Below are positions 24,701 to 38,529 of a stretch of 64,000 bases of DNA, piece by piece. Position 1 is the stretch's first letter. The number at the start of each line of letters is the position of its first letter. The notes beneath the pieces are model-generated. The model was not told where the DNA came from, ran no database searches, and saw only the letters and a program-made list of their open reading frames with translations. Source of the stretch: Brasenia schreberi (taxonomy: Eukaryota > Streptophyta > Magnoliopsida > Nymphaeales > Cabombaceae); NCBI GenBank assembly GCA_036023115.1, contig JAYKKT010000064.1, positions 9,141,001 to 9,205,000 of the forward strand, given 5' to 3'. Both the position numbers and the translations under genes were made by a program.

Positions 24701-27657
24701 ATTCATTATGAAGTATTTGTTTAATTATACCAGTCAACAAGATACCTGCTAAAATGTAAAATAATGTGATCCAATCATCCAAGGAGCTTAGGAGAGATCC
24801 TTGGTGCACTGCTGATAGCTTCTTCCTACTCAATCTAAACAAATAGGTGTTACTTGTTTGGGGCCTAATCAATTATCTTGGTGAATCTTTTCACGCCAAG
24901 AAAAGTTATGAAATGCTTCTTCTGGTGGTACAAATGGGGGAATGGGTTAATGTACTGCACATTTATCTCATGATCTCTGGCATTCCATTTTTCAGGAGTC
25001 AGTCTTGTATTTTTGTTCTTAGTTACAGACTTATAGTTGACAAAAGCAGAATCCACCTGAAATTTGGTTATGCTACATGCTTACTTACTATGACTACTGT
25101 TCAAGAAAACTTACAAGTAGAGTGTAAAGAATTAGTTAATGATGATATTCAAAACGAAACATGAACCTCTGACTGTCCAATGTAGAAAAACAACAGTATT
25201 AAGGTGTTAGTGTTTTCAAAATGTAGTATAACCAACATAACTGTATACTGTCAATGTCCCTCCCTTTTCATCTTTTGTACTTCCTTGCTTACGGCGATCT
25301 GTGGTTATATTCTCCACTTCACCATGGAAGGGGATAAGCATGAAAAGTTAATAAGAAATTTGTGTCAATGCACATCCAACTCAACAGAGAAAAAAAACAG
25401 GAGCATTGTGATTAACGATCGCAACTGTGTTATAACCTTTTTCCAGAGTTCTTTGATTATGGAAATGCATGCCTGCATGCTATATGCATGATATTTGTGA
25501 CATCATCTAGAGAAGGAAAGGAAAAAGAATATTAAGGACAAATCCTCATCATGGACATTCAAGTAGTTTTGTGCTGGATCTCCCTTACCAATTCATATTC
25601 CTTAGTCTGTTTCATCCGTTACATTATCCTGAACAGCATTAATCCATTGGGTAGAAAACAGTTGCATAAAGAAGTATGTATCCTTTGACTCTGTTGCGAG
25701 CTAGTAGATTGCTGTTATTAGCTGGTGATCTTGCAATCATTTTTATTATCAGAGAGTGCCAATATATCCTCTGCACTTCCAGCTTGCAGTCATTGAAGAA
25801 TTGCTTAGATAGTTCCTTAGCTATACGATGTTCTTGTATTTTAAAGTTTGATAGGGGTTGAAGGAAGCGAACTTCTTGATGTCCAAAAATGGTTGTGGAA
25901 ATTTTTCTTGTTGAGACAAGAACTTTGACATTCAAAGGAATTAGCGAATAAAAGTGCTATATAAAATCTTATTTATGCAAGCATCTTTTGCATGGACATA
26001 TTTGGCATGGATGGAAGTTTCTTTGGAGCAATAACGTCCCTGTCTTTTTTGTTCAGTTTCGGGAGAAGCATACCATGAATACTTGGTCTTGTTAGGTACA
26101 TAACATGGATGAAATGTCAATTGTGCAGTCTGATTGCTTTTACAATGCTGGCTGGACAGAAGACTTGAGGAAAGTTGTTAATTATCTTCATGAAGAGTAT
26201 CCAAAGGCTCCTTTATTTGCTGTGGGCACGAGTATTGGTGCCAATGTTCTGGTACTTATTTAACTTGTATATTCCTTCTGAATTTTTTGTAAGTTATACA
26301 TAGTCCGAACATTGCCTCATCTCAAGAGTGAGTTATAGGCTCAGGTCAAGCCTTTGTTATTCCATAAACTAGAAAATAATCTTCCTTATCATTTGCTTTA
26401 CTGTTGTAGATGTTAAGTATTAATCAAAAAATTGTGTAATATTGACTATTGAGATGCGGTGGTGTGTTCTTCCGTTTGCAAGCTGTGTGCACTCTGCAAA
26501 TCCTCACTTGGTATAATTTCTTCTTTAGGTAAAATACCTTGGTGAGGAACAGGATGGCACTCCGTTCTCTGGTGCTGCTTCAATTTGCTCTCCTTGGGAT
26601 CTCGTGGTTAGTACTAATGCACTGGATGTTTATTTCTCCAAGATTTCATCATTGCTTCATACGCCAAAAAGACTCAAATATCATGTCTGCTATTCTAAGT
26701 ATCCTGATGTAACTTATAAAGAACCACATGAGATCAATACCAGTTCAATTCCATATCTATGTAGTTCGACTGTGGCCTGTTCAGAGAGCCTTGGCTTATT
26801 TGCTTTGTTTGTAGTATGAAAATCAGAACCAAAGCCCTTAATATTCTGTCTTTGATCTTTCCCTTTCTTCTGTTCTTCTCATTCTTTCCTTTTTCTTTGT
26901 TCATACAAGATTTTTCCTATTTCTTTTGCTTTTTTTCTTCTTTCTATTGTTTTCTATCTTAATCTTCGTGCCTGTTTCTCCATTCCTTTTATTTCCTTAT
27001 AGTTGCTTGCTGTCATTTTTTTCTCCATTAAATGTTCATCTCTGTTTTCTTCTACATCTGCCGAGTGCCATATTATGTGGACTTTCTACTTGTTCATAAA
27101 ACTTAGTTATACTAAAATTGTGACTTATTCTTTTATAAAAATCTGACTTTTTGTTTAGTTACAATAACTTTTGAGATTTGCTACTTGTTATTGGTTATTT
27201 GCTTAAGTGTTGTGTTCACTAGGGGTGTTCATGGTTTGGTTTTGTTCGGCTCTATCCTTGACCTCAAACTAGACCTATATAATCGGTTCCTATTTTTGAA
27301 CATCACCAAACCATTATAGTACATAGAATGGAACCAAACAAAACCATTATTTCTGGTTTGGTTCAGCTCTGAACTATGGTTCTATACATTCTAGTATTGT
27401 GATATGACAGTTATATTGTATAACAAATAACCAATATGAAGCAATACTATTTCAATAATGCCAAAAAATAAAGAGCAAAAAATTGAATGTTTATGCCATT
27501 CATACATTCAACTTTTTCATGTAATTTTTTAATGCTCGTGCAAATGAGGGAAAAGGAAGGTGGGTTTAGGAAAGTGTTCAATGCTTGTTAGGGTCTGAGA
27601 AAGAAAATACAGAGGGTTGTTACGGGCCATCATTTCTAGTGATCTAGGGTTAGGATT

Positions 27658-27689
<32 letters not shown>

Positions 27690-30600
27690 ATATAATATGG
27701 TTTGGTTTGGTTCTCATTGTTTAGTTCCAACCTTTGGAACATGACTCTTTCTCTTTTATAACCAAACCAAATCAAGCCACATAACAATGGAACTGAACCA
27801 AACTGCCGGTTTGGTTCCGTTTCACTGGTTCCTTGAACACCCGTACTGTTGACTCTTGTTACATAATCTTGGTTGCTTACTTCATGGGACGACATACTTT
27901 ATTTTTCAACTTAATAAACTGCTTCACACTCCATTTTGTATCTTGTGCACGTTATCCCTTTCAGAATCTGTAAAAGTAACCTGATTCCATACTTCTACAT
28001 ACATGCAGGAAGCTGGTTTCTCTTATAAATTGATTCCTTTTGCTGATATTATGTGGAAGTCTGTTTGTATGCACATATATGATTTGTTTTGTGTCCCTAG
28101 ATCTAGGTATTGGCTTTTCATTTGATTGATAACAATCAAAATCATGCGGCTCTGTATGTTATCGTTATGTGGAAGATTTCTTGGTTGTAACGATGAAACT
28201 TAGATGTTTTTATGAAGGTGCGATATCCCCAAAACTTAATGAGTTCATGTTTTGATTACAGGTCTGTGACAGATTTATTAATCGCAGGCTTGTCCAGAAG
28301 TTCTATGATAGAATTCTCACGATAGGGCTTCAGGGTTATGCTCAATTGTACTCCCTTGATAGCTTATTTACTCATTTTCTGTAACACGACTTTTTCTGGT
28401 TTCCTTGTGAAGCTTCATTTTACAGTATGGAACTTTATTTTTCCTTCACATCAGCAATTGTTGCTTGATCAAATTTGTATCTGCTGCCCAAAAGGGGCAT
28501 GGAACATTAGCTTAAGGGTTTGACTTGACTCTCTGATGGGAGGTCAGAAGTTGAGTACCCAGTGTTTGATAGGTCTGCCTAAACTAGGCCATATACAGAA
28601 CTCCTAATTTGCTCGTTGTTTCCAATGATTTGACATTATGTTGTTATGCTCACTGTAGGCATCAACCAATACTTTCGCGTCTTACAGACTGGGAACGTAT
28701 TGAAAAGGTCCCCACCCACCCCACCCCACTTCTGATCCTATGTCATTTTCAATTGCTTGCTGACCATGTCATTCTAATTCTTAAGAAGCAAATCATTATC
28801 AGATCCATGGTATGAATTTTCTGTGCCATGTTCCTTTGCACATGTTTTAATATCCATGACATTTTGATAGCAAAAACATTTATGTTGTAGTGTAACTTAT
28901 GATTATGATTTACATTATGAGAGTTGGATCTCTTACTCTCTTTTTCCCTACCTATTTGTATTGTTACATTATGGGAACTCTCTCTCTCCCCACCCCTGAT
29001 GAGAATTGGCAATGAAAGTTTTGCTCTTAGACGAAAAAAATCATGAAGGTCAGCCGCTTTTTGGTAGATGATACTGTTATAATGTAATTGCTAGAGTTTA
29101 AGTATGCACTTTTCATTTTTAATCTCCTGCAATTTCCATATCGTACTTTTTTTAATAAGTTTCTGTTTTTGGGTCAGCAACTTGCCTTTTTGCACAACTA
29201 GCGATTTGGCTAGTTTCTGGCCCTCATCTTCTGTATTTTGGGACCTTTATAAGTTTACTCCCTATAAAATGTAATACATATGCCCTTAACACTTGTTAAA
29301 TGAAATGTTATTGTATCCTTCAAGGTGATTAGGCTGGTTTACCCATGTATAAGTCTTTATTGTGCCTTAAATTTGGCATCTGATCTTGTTTAAGTGTTTA
29401 CTAGTGATCCCAAATGTGAAGAACGTTCAAGAACGTGGTGTATCTCTTTATTGGTAAAGTTGTATGTAACTACCAACCAACTTAACTGGTCAGTTTCCCT
29501 GTCCTACCTGTTTCTCTGAGGCCTGACCTTCATCTGAGAGTTCCAGGATCTTAAGTTAGAAAATGACTAAACCTGTTATCAAATTGTCAACTTTGTGAAT
29601 AGTCCCACCTGAATCAGGAATGGCATATGCTGATGGGTCTTGCTGACATGTGATTTCTAGCTGTCAGAAGTCACTATAGAATGAGGGTTGGTTTAGCTGA
29701 TCATGCTCCAACATCTCCCTTGTGTTTTCAATATCAAGAATTTCATGTTAAAACTTCCGTCACTTGTTGTTCACATAAGGTATCTAAAATCATGGTACAT
29801 TCATTATTATAACATGAAAAACCTACCAACCATCGGCACATGAAACTCATTTTCTTTGTTGGACTGAGCTGCCTTTCTAGACAATTTCATGTTTAAGGTT
29901 CCACCGCTAAAGTGATGGTATGTTCATCCTCATGACATGAGAATGTAATGAAGACGATGCTTCAATGTACCAGCAGAAGATCAACGAACAATTGCCAATA
30001 ATAATCAATCACAATGCCTTAGAAAAGGCTAAAATTGTACAAGTACAACGATGACACATAAATCACAATGAAAAATATTATTGATTAGCCACAAAAGGCT
30101 TGACTTGATATATACATCATAGGAGCTTTTATAGAAGAGAGAATAAGAGAGAGGAGAGTGAGAAGCTGCTGGAAAAGGGCTGGACTAGCTGTTGGGCCCC
30201 CAATGACTAGTAGCCATTGTGGCTGGCCCTGGTTTACATAAATAAAAATTAAATAAATTACATAAACAAAGGAAAAATACAATATTTTAACACCCTCCTC
30301 AAACTGACGGTACCATGACCAAAAGTTTGCTAACCAAAAACTGAAATTGTGGAACGGGTAGCGATTTGGTGAAGACATCTGTAAGTTGATATTAAGATCT
30401 TACAAACTCTTTACAAACATAATGACAGTCCATCTCGATATGTTTGGTCCGCTCATGAAATGTGTGGTTGTTGGCTATATCCATATAGACTTTTGTTGTC
30501 GCAGTACATGGTTGGAGGGCTTCCAATGTCACTCCCAAGTCCTAAAATAGTTGTCTTAGCTAAGTTAATTCGGTGGTTGTGTTGACCATCATGATACTAA

Positions 30601-33600
30601 GCTTTAGTGGAGGAAAGAGACACCTTTTGTTGTTTCTTGCATTTTTATAATATAAGAGAGTTACCAAGAAAGATACAGGAACCTGGAGTGGAGTGTTTGT
30701 TATTTATATCACCACCCCAATCAACATTTAGAAGTAACAGCTCAGAGAACAAGGAGGTTAGAAAATGAAGTCCATGAAAGCATAGTTCCTTATATACCAA
30801 ATAATGCACGTAGAAACAATAACATAATGAGTAAGCGCAGGCCCGGCTAACATAAATTGAATGACTAGATGAACAACCATATGAAATGTCCTGGGCCGAG
30901 TTAAAGTAAGATAATCAAGCTACCAACCAACTACCGAGTAAAGAGTAGGATTATCAAGTATAGTACCATCGTGAGAGTGTGTAAATAACATTAGTTCTAG
31001 AGGAGTGGATCTGTCGCGATTATTGGAGAGCACTGTGTTAGGATTAGCTCGAGAGATAAGATCCGGCAGGATATTTAGCTTGAGACAGCGAGAAATACCA
31101 TTAGTGAAGAAAGGATTTCAAGCCCTAGAAAATAACCCAGAGGTCCAAGATCTTTCATCTCAAAAATGCCGACTCAAGAACTATTTAAGCTCATGCACAT
31201 ACCAGAGTATCATCACCAGTAATAATCATATCATCAACATGAGAAGCAATACAATAGTACCTCTATCACTTTTACGGGCCAGAGTAGCAAGGTGTAATCA
31301 TGGGCAATCGGGAGGAAAAGCCAAACCGACTGATAGTATTGTGGAACTTGGCAAACCAAGCTCGAGGTGCTTGTTTGAGACCATATAAAGCCTTTCAAGA
31401 CAAAGAACCTTATTCGTGGACAAATGTATGCGAGGTTGATGCATATAAATCCTTCTTCAAATCACCATTAAGAAAGACATTCTTCACATCTAATGAATCC
31501 CATATTCATGTGAGTAACATTTGACAACTAATCTAGCTTTATAACGGTCTAAGGAACCATCACCATTAGTTTTAATTTTATAGACCCACGTCTTTTTATT
31601 TTGTAGTCTAGATACAACATCTCGAGTTTGAGCTCTATATAAAGATCTAATTCTTAATTCATAGCATGAGATAATTATGCTTCCTTAAAAGTTCTATGTT
31701 CTTTTATAGCTAAAATATTAGTTACTAAGGGTCAAGGCTTTGTGTCTTGGTAAAACGTTATCATAAGAAACAAATCATTTAAGAGGTCTCCTATAACATT
31801 AGGAGTTCTAGTGTAAAATTGATCAAAAGGAGTAACAAAATATCTTGAAATCATATGTTCATCGAGTCATTCAAAAAGGAATAGGAGGAATCATCAAAAG
31901 AACTAACATCATTCGCGTCCTTAAAAACATATTCATTCTCAAAGAATTTGACATCTCTTGATACATAGAGCTTGTCATTTTTATAATCATAACATCTATA
32001 TCCTTTTTTTAGTTATCTCATACCCTAAAAATACATATTCTATGGTAAAATAAGATAGTTTATCATCTTTATTGGTATAAACAAAACACTTACATTCAAA
32101 AATACATAGTCAGTTAAGAGAAATTTTTAAAAAATTTTCTATAGGAGACAAGTTTTGTAAAAGTAAAGATGACATTCAATTAATTAAGTAGACAATAGTC
32201 ATAATAGCTTTTGCCCAAAAATTCTTAGAAATACCACTAGATAATAGCAAGGTTCTTATGGTTTTCAAAATATACCGATATTTATGTTCTGAAATGTCAT
32301 TTTGTTGAAGAGTTTTAGTGTCATAGGTTTGATGAGTCTGATTTAAAAATCTTGATTTCATAATCAAATTGATTTTTCACAAGATTATAAAATATAACAA
32401 AATTTTGAAAAACATCAAATTTGGTTTTTAAAAGATATACCTACATATATCTAATAAAATCATATATGAAAATTACATAGTACGAAATTACTCCTTTAGA
32501 TAAAACATGTGTCAGTCCCCATAGATCTGAATGAATAATTTCAAAGGGTTTTGTGGTAACGTGCATTTTGTTTGAAAAGGGTATATCATTCTTTTAAAAA
32601 AAAATTAATATTATTTATTCTAAAAGGACATTGGTACAACTTTTGAATGTTAAGATGTCCTAATCTTTTGTGCCACAGAAGAGCATCATTTAACCAAACA
32701 TTAACATGTCATATGCTATGCGAGTAATCCATGATATAAAGTCCACCCTCCCTATGGTCATGACCAATTATCTTCTTCAAGAGGCGATCTTGTACAAATA
32801 CATCTCGAGGATGAAAAAATTATAACACAATTCTTATCCAAAATTTGAGGTAGAAATTGATACACAAAATCCTAATTTGTCCTCACATTATCACTCACTA
32901 AGACATTTTGTACATTTTTTTTATATACATTCAACTAATTCCATATATTATAATATTTACCAAAAAATTTGTTTACCCCTTTATCTCCTTGTTTAAGGGA
33001 TACCAATTTATCTGTTAATGTCATTCTATGAACAACATCACTTTGAACATGTGATTTTTTTAAAATATTCTTATGCCTCTCTAGCATTAGAAAAATCGGC
33101 CAAGGTGTCCCTAGTGTGTTCATTTACATTATTCATGAGCACCCATAGAAACACTATGGCATCTTTCATATTTTTTTTTCTCAAGAGTGGCATTAATGGA
33201 AGGTTCTAGCTTGAACACATAGGCCCATACTCTTTTAAAGTATAGGTAATTTTGTTAAACGAAAATTAAACCCTCTTTTATCATCCACATTTCAAGGATA
33301 AACATATATAAAGAGGCAAACTTACAATAAAGCCAAGAACACTATCGGTATGCTTCTCGAGATGACGAACATTGTTCTCATGATTGCGAATGGCTCTGAT
33401 ATCATGTAATGAAGATGATGCTTCAATGTGATAGCAGAAGATTAACGAACAATCACCAACAATAATCAATCGCGATGTCTTAGAAAAGGCTAAAATTGTA
33501 CAAGTGCAACAATGACACATAAATCACAATGAAAAATATTATTGATTAGCCACAAAAGGCTTGACTTGATATGTACAGTAGAAGAGCTTTTATAGAAGAG

Positions 33601-36600
33601 AGAATAAGAGAGAAGAGAGTGAGAAGCTGCTGGAAAAGGGGTTCAGCCAGCCCCCAACAGCTAGCTCGACTAGCTGTTGTGGCTGGCCCCTTTGGGGCTG
33701 GCCCTGGTGCCAGGGCCATTCTGGCCTTAGTTTACATAAATAAATGAAAAAAATAAATTACATAACAAAGGAAAAATACAATACTTTAACAGAAATCTAC
33801 CAATCTGTGTGCACACTCATTTCTTTGGACTGAACCGCCATTTCAGACTATGTATCACACGAAGAGAAACAAACAGACTGGCACCAATAACCTTCAAACT
33901 ATTGTTATCTCCTTAACACTTTAATATGTCCACTAATCTAGTAGTGGATGACTGATGTGGGTCAAGAACAAGAAGGCAAGCTTGAAATATGGTGCAATCA
34001 TATATTCCATTTGTAGTTTTTGTTCATACGTTGGGTTTGTGCAGGTGGGTTATTGAGGTAGACAGACTTTTAATTTTAATTTGATCAATAGGCATACTTT
34101 GGCAGGATGTAAAAGAATTTAGATTTATGTGTTTGGACTCATGTTCTCTTGTACATCATTTTCCATCCAGGATTGTATTCTTTTTCCTGATTAATGCATG
34201 AACAACTATGCGGAAAATAAAATGTGGATTCCACACCGACTTTTGTATACATGTTACCTTATGTAACTTCTGGCGTTTCATTCTGGTAGCGTTCATCTTT
34301 TCTTTGGTTGGTTGTTGTACATAGACTTTATATGTACCTATTGTATCTTTCTGACATTCATTCATGTAACATAAATCCTTTTCCATTTGTTGGTTATATG
34401 GCTTAATTTTATTTTGATTTTGCTCATTCAGTTTTTCCCATTTGTTTTGATAGTCACGTTCGGTCCGGGACTTTGACAACCATGTAACATGTCTTGTTGG
34501 GAAGTTTGAGGTATTGAGCCCTGCTAATCTGCTCAACGAGCCTATTTTTATTATTGTTACTTTCACCAAGATGGGCATCTCTGTTTCTCAGACTGTGGAT
34601 ACATATTATCGCCATTGTAGCAGTACTAGTTATGTTGAAAATGTATCTGTCCCGTTGCTATGTATTAGTGCTTTGGATGATCCAGTCTGCACAAAAGAAG
34701 CAATTCCATGGGATGAATGCAGGTATCATTCTTGACCACTCTATTTTAAACGGAAATGTTATTAATACTAAATTGGTATATTGTTTTATTTAATTTGAAT
34801 CTATCAAATACTAAAGGCCTTTTTTTCAGGGCAAATAGGAATATTGTCTTGGCTACTACTACCCATGGAGGACACTTGGGTTACTTTGAAGGAATTGGTG
34901 CTTCCCGTATTTGGTATATTTCTTCTTTTCATTTGAGGTAGTTGTGGAATTACAATAAAGTACACTAATAAACAAGATTGTGTTTCTCATATCATGGCAT
35001 CCCAATTCAAAATGAGGGAAGGGGAGGCCAAGGGAGAAAGTGAATACTGGTAATGTTCAGCCATGGCTAGAAAGGACTCTTGAGGTTTTTAAAGTTGGTA
35101 GAGTACACGATCCAATAGGGGCATTTTCATCACCAAGCTCGGATAAAGGAGGGTTATGTTAGGTAGCCAACAACAAGCATATAACTTTCTGTTACTTTTA
35201 GCTGAGAATACAGCACTAATGCACCAAATCTAATCAAAGTTAAGTGTGCTTAGGCGAATAATACGAGAGCAAATGACCTTCTAAGAAATTCTTTTGTCGT
35301 CCTTCTAGCTGATGCGGTCTATTATGGGAAAATGCTTAGTTAAGTAAGTATATATGATCACCATCAACTATTGCTGCATCTTGAACTTGAAAGGAGAACG
35401 CAAGTTTTAGTAACTTACCTATTTGCTTTTTAACAGTGTTAGCAGTTAGCACTTTCAAAAGGGATTATGGAAGGTGTTTTTACATTAAGCACTAAGAACA
35501 AGTCAGGGAGTTGTTTCAAGTTCTTTATAACATAAAGCATTCATATCATGATTTTCTGTAGACACCAGTGATTAACTGATAATTATCATTCCTAGATGCG
35601 GATACAGTCCGTAACATAGATAACTCTTGGAACAATACGCAAATCTTGTGAAATCAGGATCAAGGATACAAGCATAGTATATATGTACATACGGATGGTG
35701 CATTTATTTATGTGCATTAAATATGAGATAAGAAGAGTTTCAAACTAATCAGCTATTGGCAGAAAGCCATCACCTTTGACTCTGTCTTCAGAAGTATGTG
35801 TTCAAAATTGACCCTAAATTCATCAGTTAACTCTGGTTAAAGAAATCTGAAATGTGATCATTGTTTATATGAAAGAAGACAATAAAGCCCAAAGATGATT
35901 TTTTTTCTAGAAGATAATGCACAATGATGCTGTTCATCTTACGTTGGCTATTTGAGATTCGTTCAAATAAAGTAGCGGGTGGCTGCATTTTGTAACTATT
36001 CTCAAACTGTATTAGACATGAAGGTATGAACAAGTTCTTTGTCAGCTATTATAGTTCACCAAGAATAGAGACATCATTTTAAATCAAAGTTGAAAGGTAA
36101 GATGTATCTTAAAATAAAAGAGGGCAAGTGGTTATGAAATTAACTTTAAACCATCAACATTATAAAGCTAGGGACACCGGACAAGGCATTACAGTTTCCA
36201 AAAACAAGGTTTGACCATGTCGATGAAGTACCATAGTGGGTCTAGCATCAACATCGCACATGCTTAACCAAAGTATCCATGTCACAGATTAGTCTTGTAC
36301 GTCATTATGAGGTTGTTGTTGCAGCCTCAGATCCCCCTTCTCTCTCTCTCTCTCTCTTTGTTGTGCTGACATGTTATTTTTGTTAGATTTTACTCTGGTC
36401 AGCAGGTTTCTAATTCAATGAAGTAAACGTTTGCAACCCTCTTGGAGAGAGGTAGTAGGATTGTTGAGGCACGAAATAAGTACCAAGGTGTAGGAGTAAC
36501 AAGGATGATATATTATATTTCTTTCTTCTTAATGAACTATGATGTATTATACATGTGCTCCTTTTGAGGTTTTTCTTATTTATCGTGAATTAAATGTTTC

Positions 36601-37593
36601 TTGATTTGCTATAGTTCATACTTAACTCAGAGTTGCTTATCTTGTGATCGACCTTGGCCAAACTTGCAAGTCCTATAGGTACGATTAATATCCATCTACA
36701 CGCTTTTTTAAATAACAGATTGTTATCTTACTGTGTGGCAGGTGGGTGAGGGCAGTGGATGAGTATTTCTTTGCACTGCATGGTAGTCCCTTCATGCATA
36801 GAGAAGACAAGGTACGTTAATGCTCCTGTACAAGAGCTTCTATATTTACATACATCTCTCCCTCTCTCCCTCTCCCTATATACAACAACTAAGCCTCTTC
36901 CAGTACTAGACGGGGTGGCTACATGGATTCCTTGTTTCTATATAACCCTATCATAATTTGTAGAATTCATAGTAAATAAGTCCGACATTTTGATGCTGGC
37001 TGTCGGAAGCTTAACGTAACCCTCCTCATTTATCCAGGCCATGCAAGGGTGATCCCTTACGTAGGCAGAGTTTACCTCTCTCCCTATATATATATATATA
37101 TATATATTACATTTCCTACTTAAGCTGATATGTGATACTGCAGAGTGAAAGTGCTAGAGTACATGGAATTCCTCAATCATCAATAGACAAAGGGCCTTAC
37201 GTAAATATACTGGAGGATGGTATGATAACGACTCTGGGCAGTGAAGCCGCTCGTAACAAAGAAACATTAGACGAACCTCAGCATATATCAGAAATCCAAG
37301 TATCTTCTGAAGCTGTTCCAGATACACCTACAGCAGATGAAACACAGCCAGGACTTAGTTCCAATCACGAAGATTCCTCTGATCCGGAACAACTTCCGAG
37401 TATGGACGTTAATGTTGTATTGGCTCCAATGAAAAACAGTATATGTCAGCTTTCACGGCATAATAAGTTGTCAATGTGGCTGCTTTTGTACATCGGGATA
37501 GTTACAACATGGCCACTGGTTGGTTCTGCTCTTCGCATCTTCGGAAAGAGGAAGCTGAGAAGTGTTCTACCGGCAGCCTGGCTGAAAAGGTGA
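21789..37593 (+). CDS. EMB8-like alpha/beta hydrolase, 14 exons, 572 aa
   Basis: Membrane-associated alpha/beta-hydrolase of the plant embryogenesis-associated EMB8-like group (YheT/ABHD1-3 relatives). The substrate is unknown and an esterase or lipase role is inferred from the family. Exons: 21789-22048, 22169-22258, 22889-22950, 23736-23824, 24561-24650, 26129-26251, 26529-26606, 28262-28347, 28659-28707, 34454-34510, 34592-34722, 34830-34913, 36742-36811, 37144-37593. They sum to 1719 nt, keep phase throughout, and every intron is GT-AG. A hydrophobic helix lies near residues 30-46, PGLTSDSES near 157, NHRGLGG near 187, the nucleophile elbow GTSIG with Ser232, Asp357/358 in ALDDP, and His387 in HGGHLG. 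A Ser/Glu/Pro-rich linker (about 424-530) precedes a second hydrophobic segment (534-553) and a basic end. Arabidopsis members of this type are of similar length. I chose the ATG at 21789 because it opens exon 1 just before the membrane helix. Intron 9 is 5.7 kb and contains a Copia element; its donor GTCCCC is weak. Confidence 0.93.
27213..27854. mobile_element. hAT-like MITE in intron 7 of the hydrolase gene
   Basis: The element spans 27221-27846. It begins AGGGGTGTTCATGG and ends TTGAACACCCGTAC, giving inverted termini around GGGTGTTCA. It is flanked by TGTTCACT (27213-27220) and TGTTGACT (27847-27854), an 8-bp duplication with one difference, as expected for hAT transposons. It is about 626 bp long, has no transposase frame and holds a (TATC)n tract at 27657-27692. 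The interior is rich in GGTTTGGTT/AACCAAACC words. Confidence 0.75.
29944..30292 (-). repeat. 3' LTR of the intronic Copia element
   Basis: Left LTR in window orientation, 349 bp, bounded TG...CA on both strands. It lacks an insertion of roughly 30-40 bases present in the GGCTGGCCC-rich part of the other LTR. Confidence 0.85.
33415..33791 (-). repeat. 5' LTR of the intronic Copia element
   Basis: Right LTR, 377 bp. The primer-binding-site-like word lies immediately left of it at 33402-33414, which fixes the element's direction. Confidence 0.85.
36339..36358. repeat. (TC)n microsatellite in intron 12
   Basis: Ten TC units within a larger pyrimidine tract. Confidence 0.9.
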
Positions 37594-38405
37594 AGGACTT
37601 CAGTTGGTTTCTATTCTTTGCTTTCCTATGTAGATCAATCGTTGTTGTACATATCCAGATACCCTTTTAAAGGTTTATTTTCTGTTTCAATAAAGGCCCT
37701 TTATCCAGGAATTCAGTGGTCTGAAAATTTGTCATATTTACTTGAGGGGGAGGGGCGCATTTTGCTGTACTTTGCTTATGCATCCTAAATGAGAAGTCCA
37801 CAATGGTTCAAATGGAAAAACATTTCTTGAGTGACGGGTGGTCTCCATTTTTATGATGGAGAGCAGCCAAGGTAATTGAACTAATGTGGCGAGTTCGTGT
37901 CTGTTGTGTTTCTCCATTTTGTGTTCTTATTGAAAGTAGGTCAAGCCGAACCAGCACCTTCTTTTGTCACTGAAGTAGACATAAAAAGACTTTGCTTTCT
38001 GTTTGTGGCCAGCTCTCGTGTCATGTCTGAAAGAGCTGATAATTTCGTGTTATGAGTCAAGTTTGTAAAACAAACTGACTTGCAGTGATGCAAATACATG
38101 GGATTTCTATTTTGTATTAATACTATCAGTAGTGGTATAAGATCATGTGGATTTATTATCTTATTATGTTTCAAATGACACTGCAAAATAAAGTAGAATT
38201 GGATTAAGTAGATTCAAATGGATCTTGAGACCCAAACAATGTTCTTCTAATAACCCAAATAAGTATAATCAAATGGATCTTGGGTCCCAAACATGTCCCT
38301 TTTTTATCTTTAAGAAAATCACAACCCATTGTTCCTTTTTACTTAAAACAACCTATACTGAAAACGAATGTACTGAACTATGAACAACAAAATTGGCTAT
38401 TTTCT

Positions 38406-38516
38406 ACCCAGACGGCAGGGTGCTCTACTGTCATTGCTGCTGGTGGGAGTTCGACTCCCAGAGGGCGCATGTGTGTGTTAGGCTTCGGCCTCTCCCTCTT
38501 GTAACAAAAATAAGAA
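38406..38516 (+). mobile_element. tRNA-derived SINE, family A
   Basis: The copy reads GACGGCAGGGTGCTCTACTG, then a B-box-like GGGAGTTCGACTCCCAGAGG, a GTGTGTGTTAGGCTTCGGCC block and a TTGTAACAAAAATAAG tail. It is flanked by a perfect 11-bp duplication GGCTATTTTCT at 38395-38405 and 38517-38527. Compared with the copy at 49010 it has lost the GCGTTAGCTCAA part of the A box. Confidence 0.85.
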
Positions 38517-38529
38517 GGCTATTTTCTGC

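Larger units (their letters stand above)
29944..33791 (-). mobile_element. Ty1/copia LTR retrotransposon, antisense in intron 9
   Basis: Two LTRs are visible: 29944-30292 and 33415-33791. On the plus strand both start TGTAATGAAG and end TTTAACA. Next to the right LTR, GGCTCTGATATCA (33402-33414) is close to the reverse complement of the initiator-tRNA primer site, and next to the left LTR lies a CCCTCCTC tract (reverse complement of a polypurine tract). The element therefore runs on the minus strand, opposite to the host gene. Minus-strand domains in order: gag-like near 32935-33123; integrase C-terminal region at 32176-32367 ([12 protein letters not shown]); RT start near 31540-31600 ([10 protein letters not shown]); RT active site near 31228-31244 as HVDD instead of YVDD; RNase H near 30410-30510 ([20 protein letters not shown]). 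Frameshifts and stops throughout make it inactive. The LTRs differ at many positions and by indels, so it is not recent. Confidence 0.9.
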
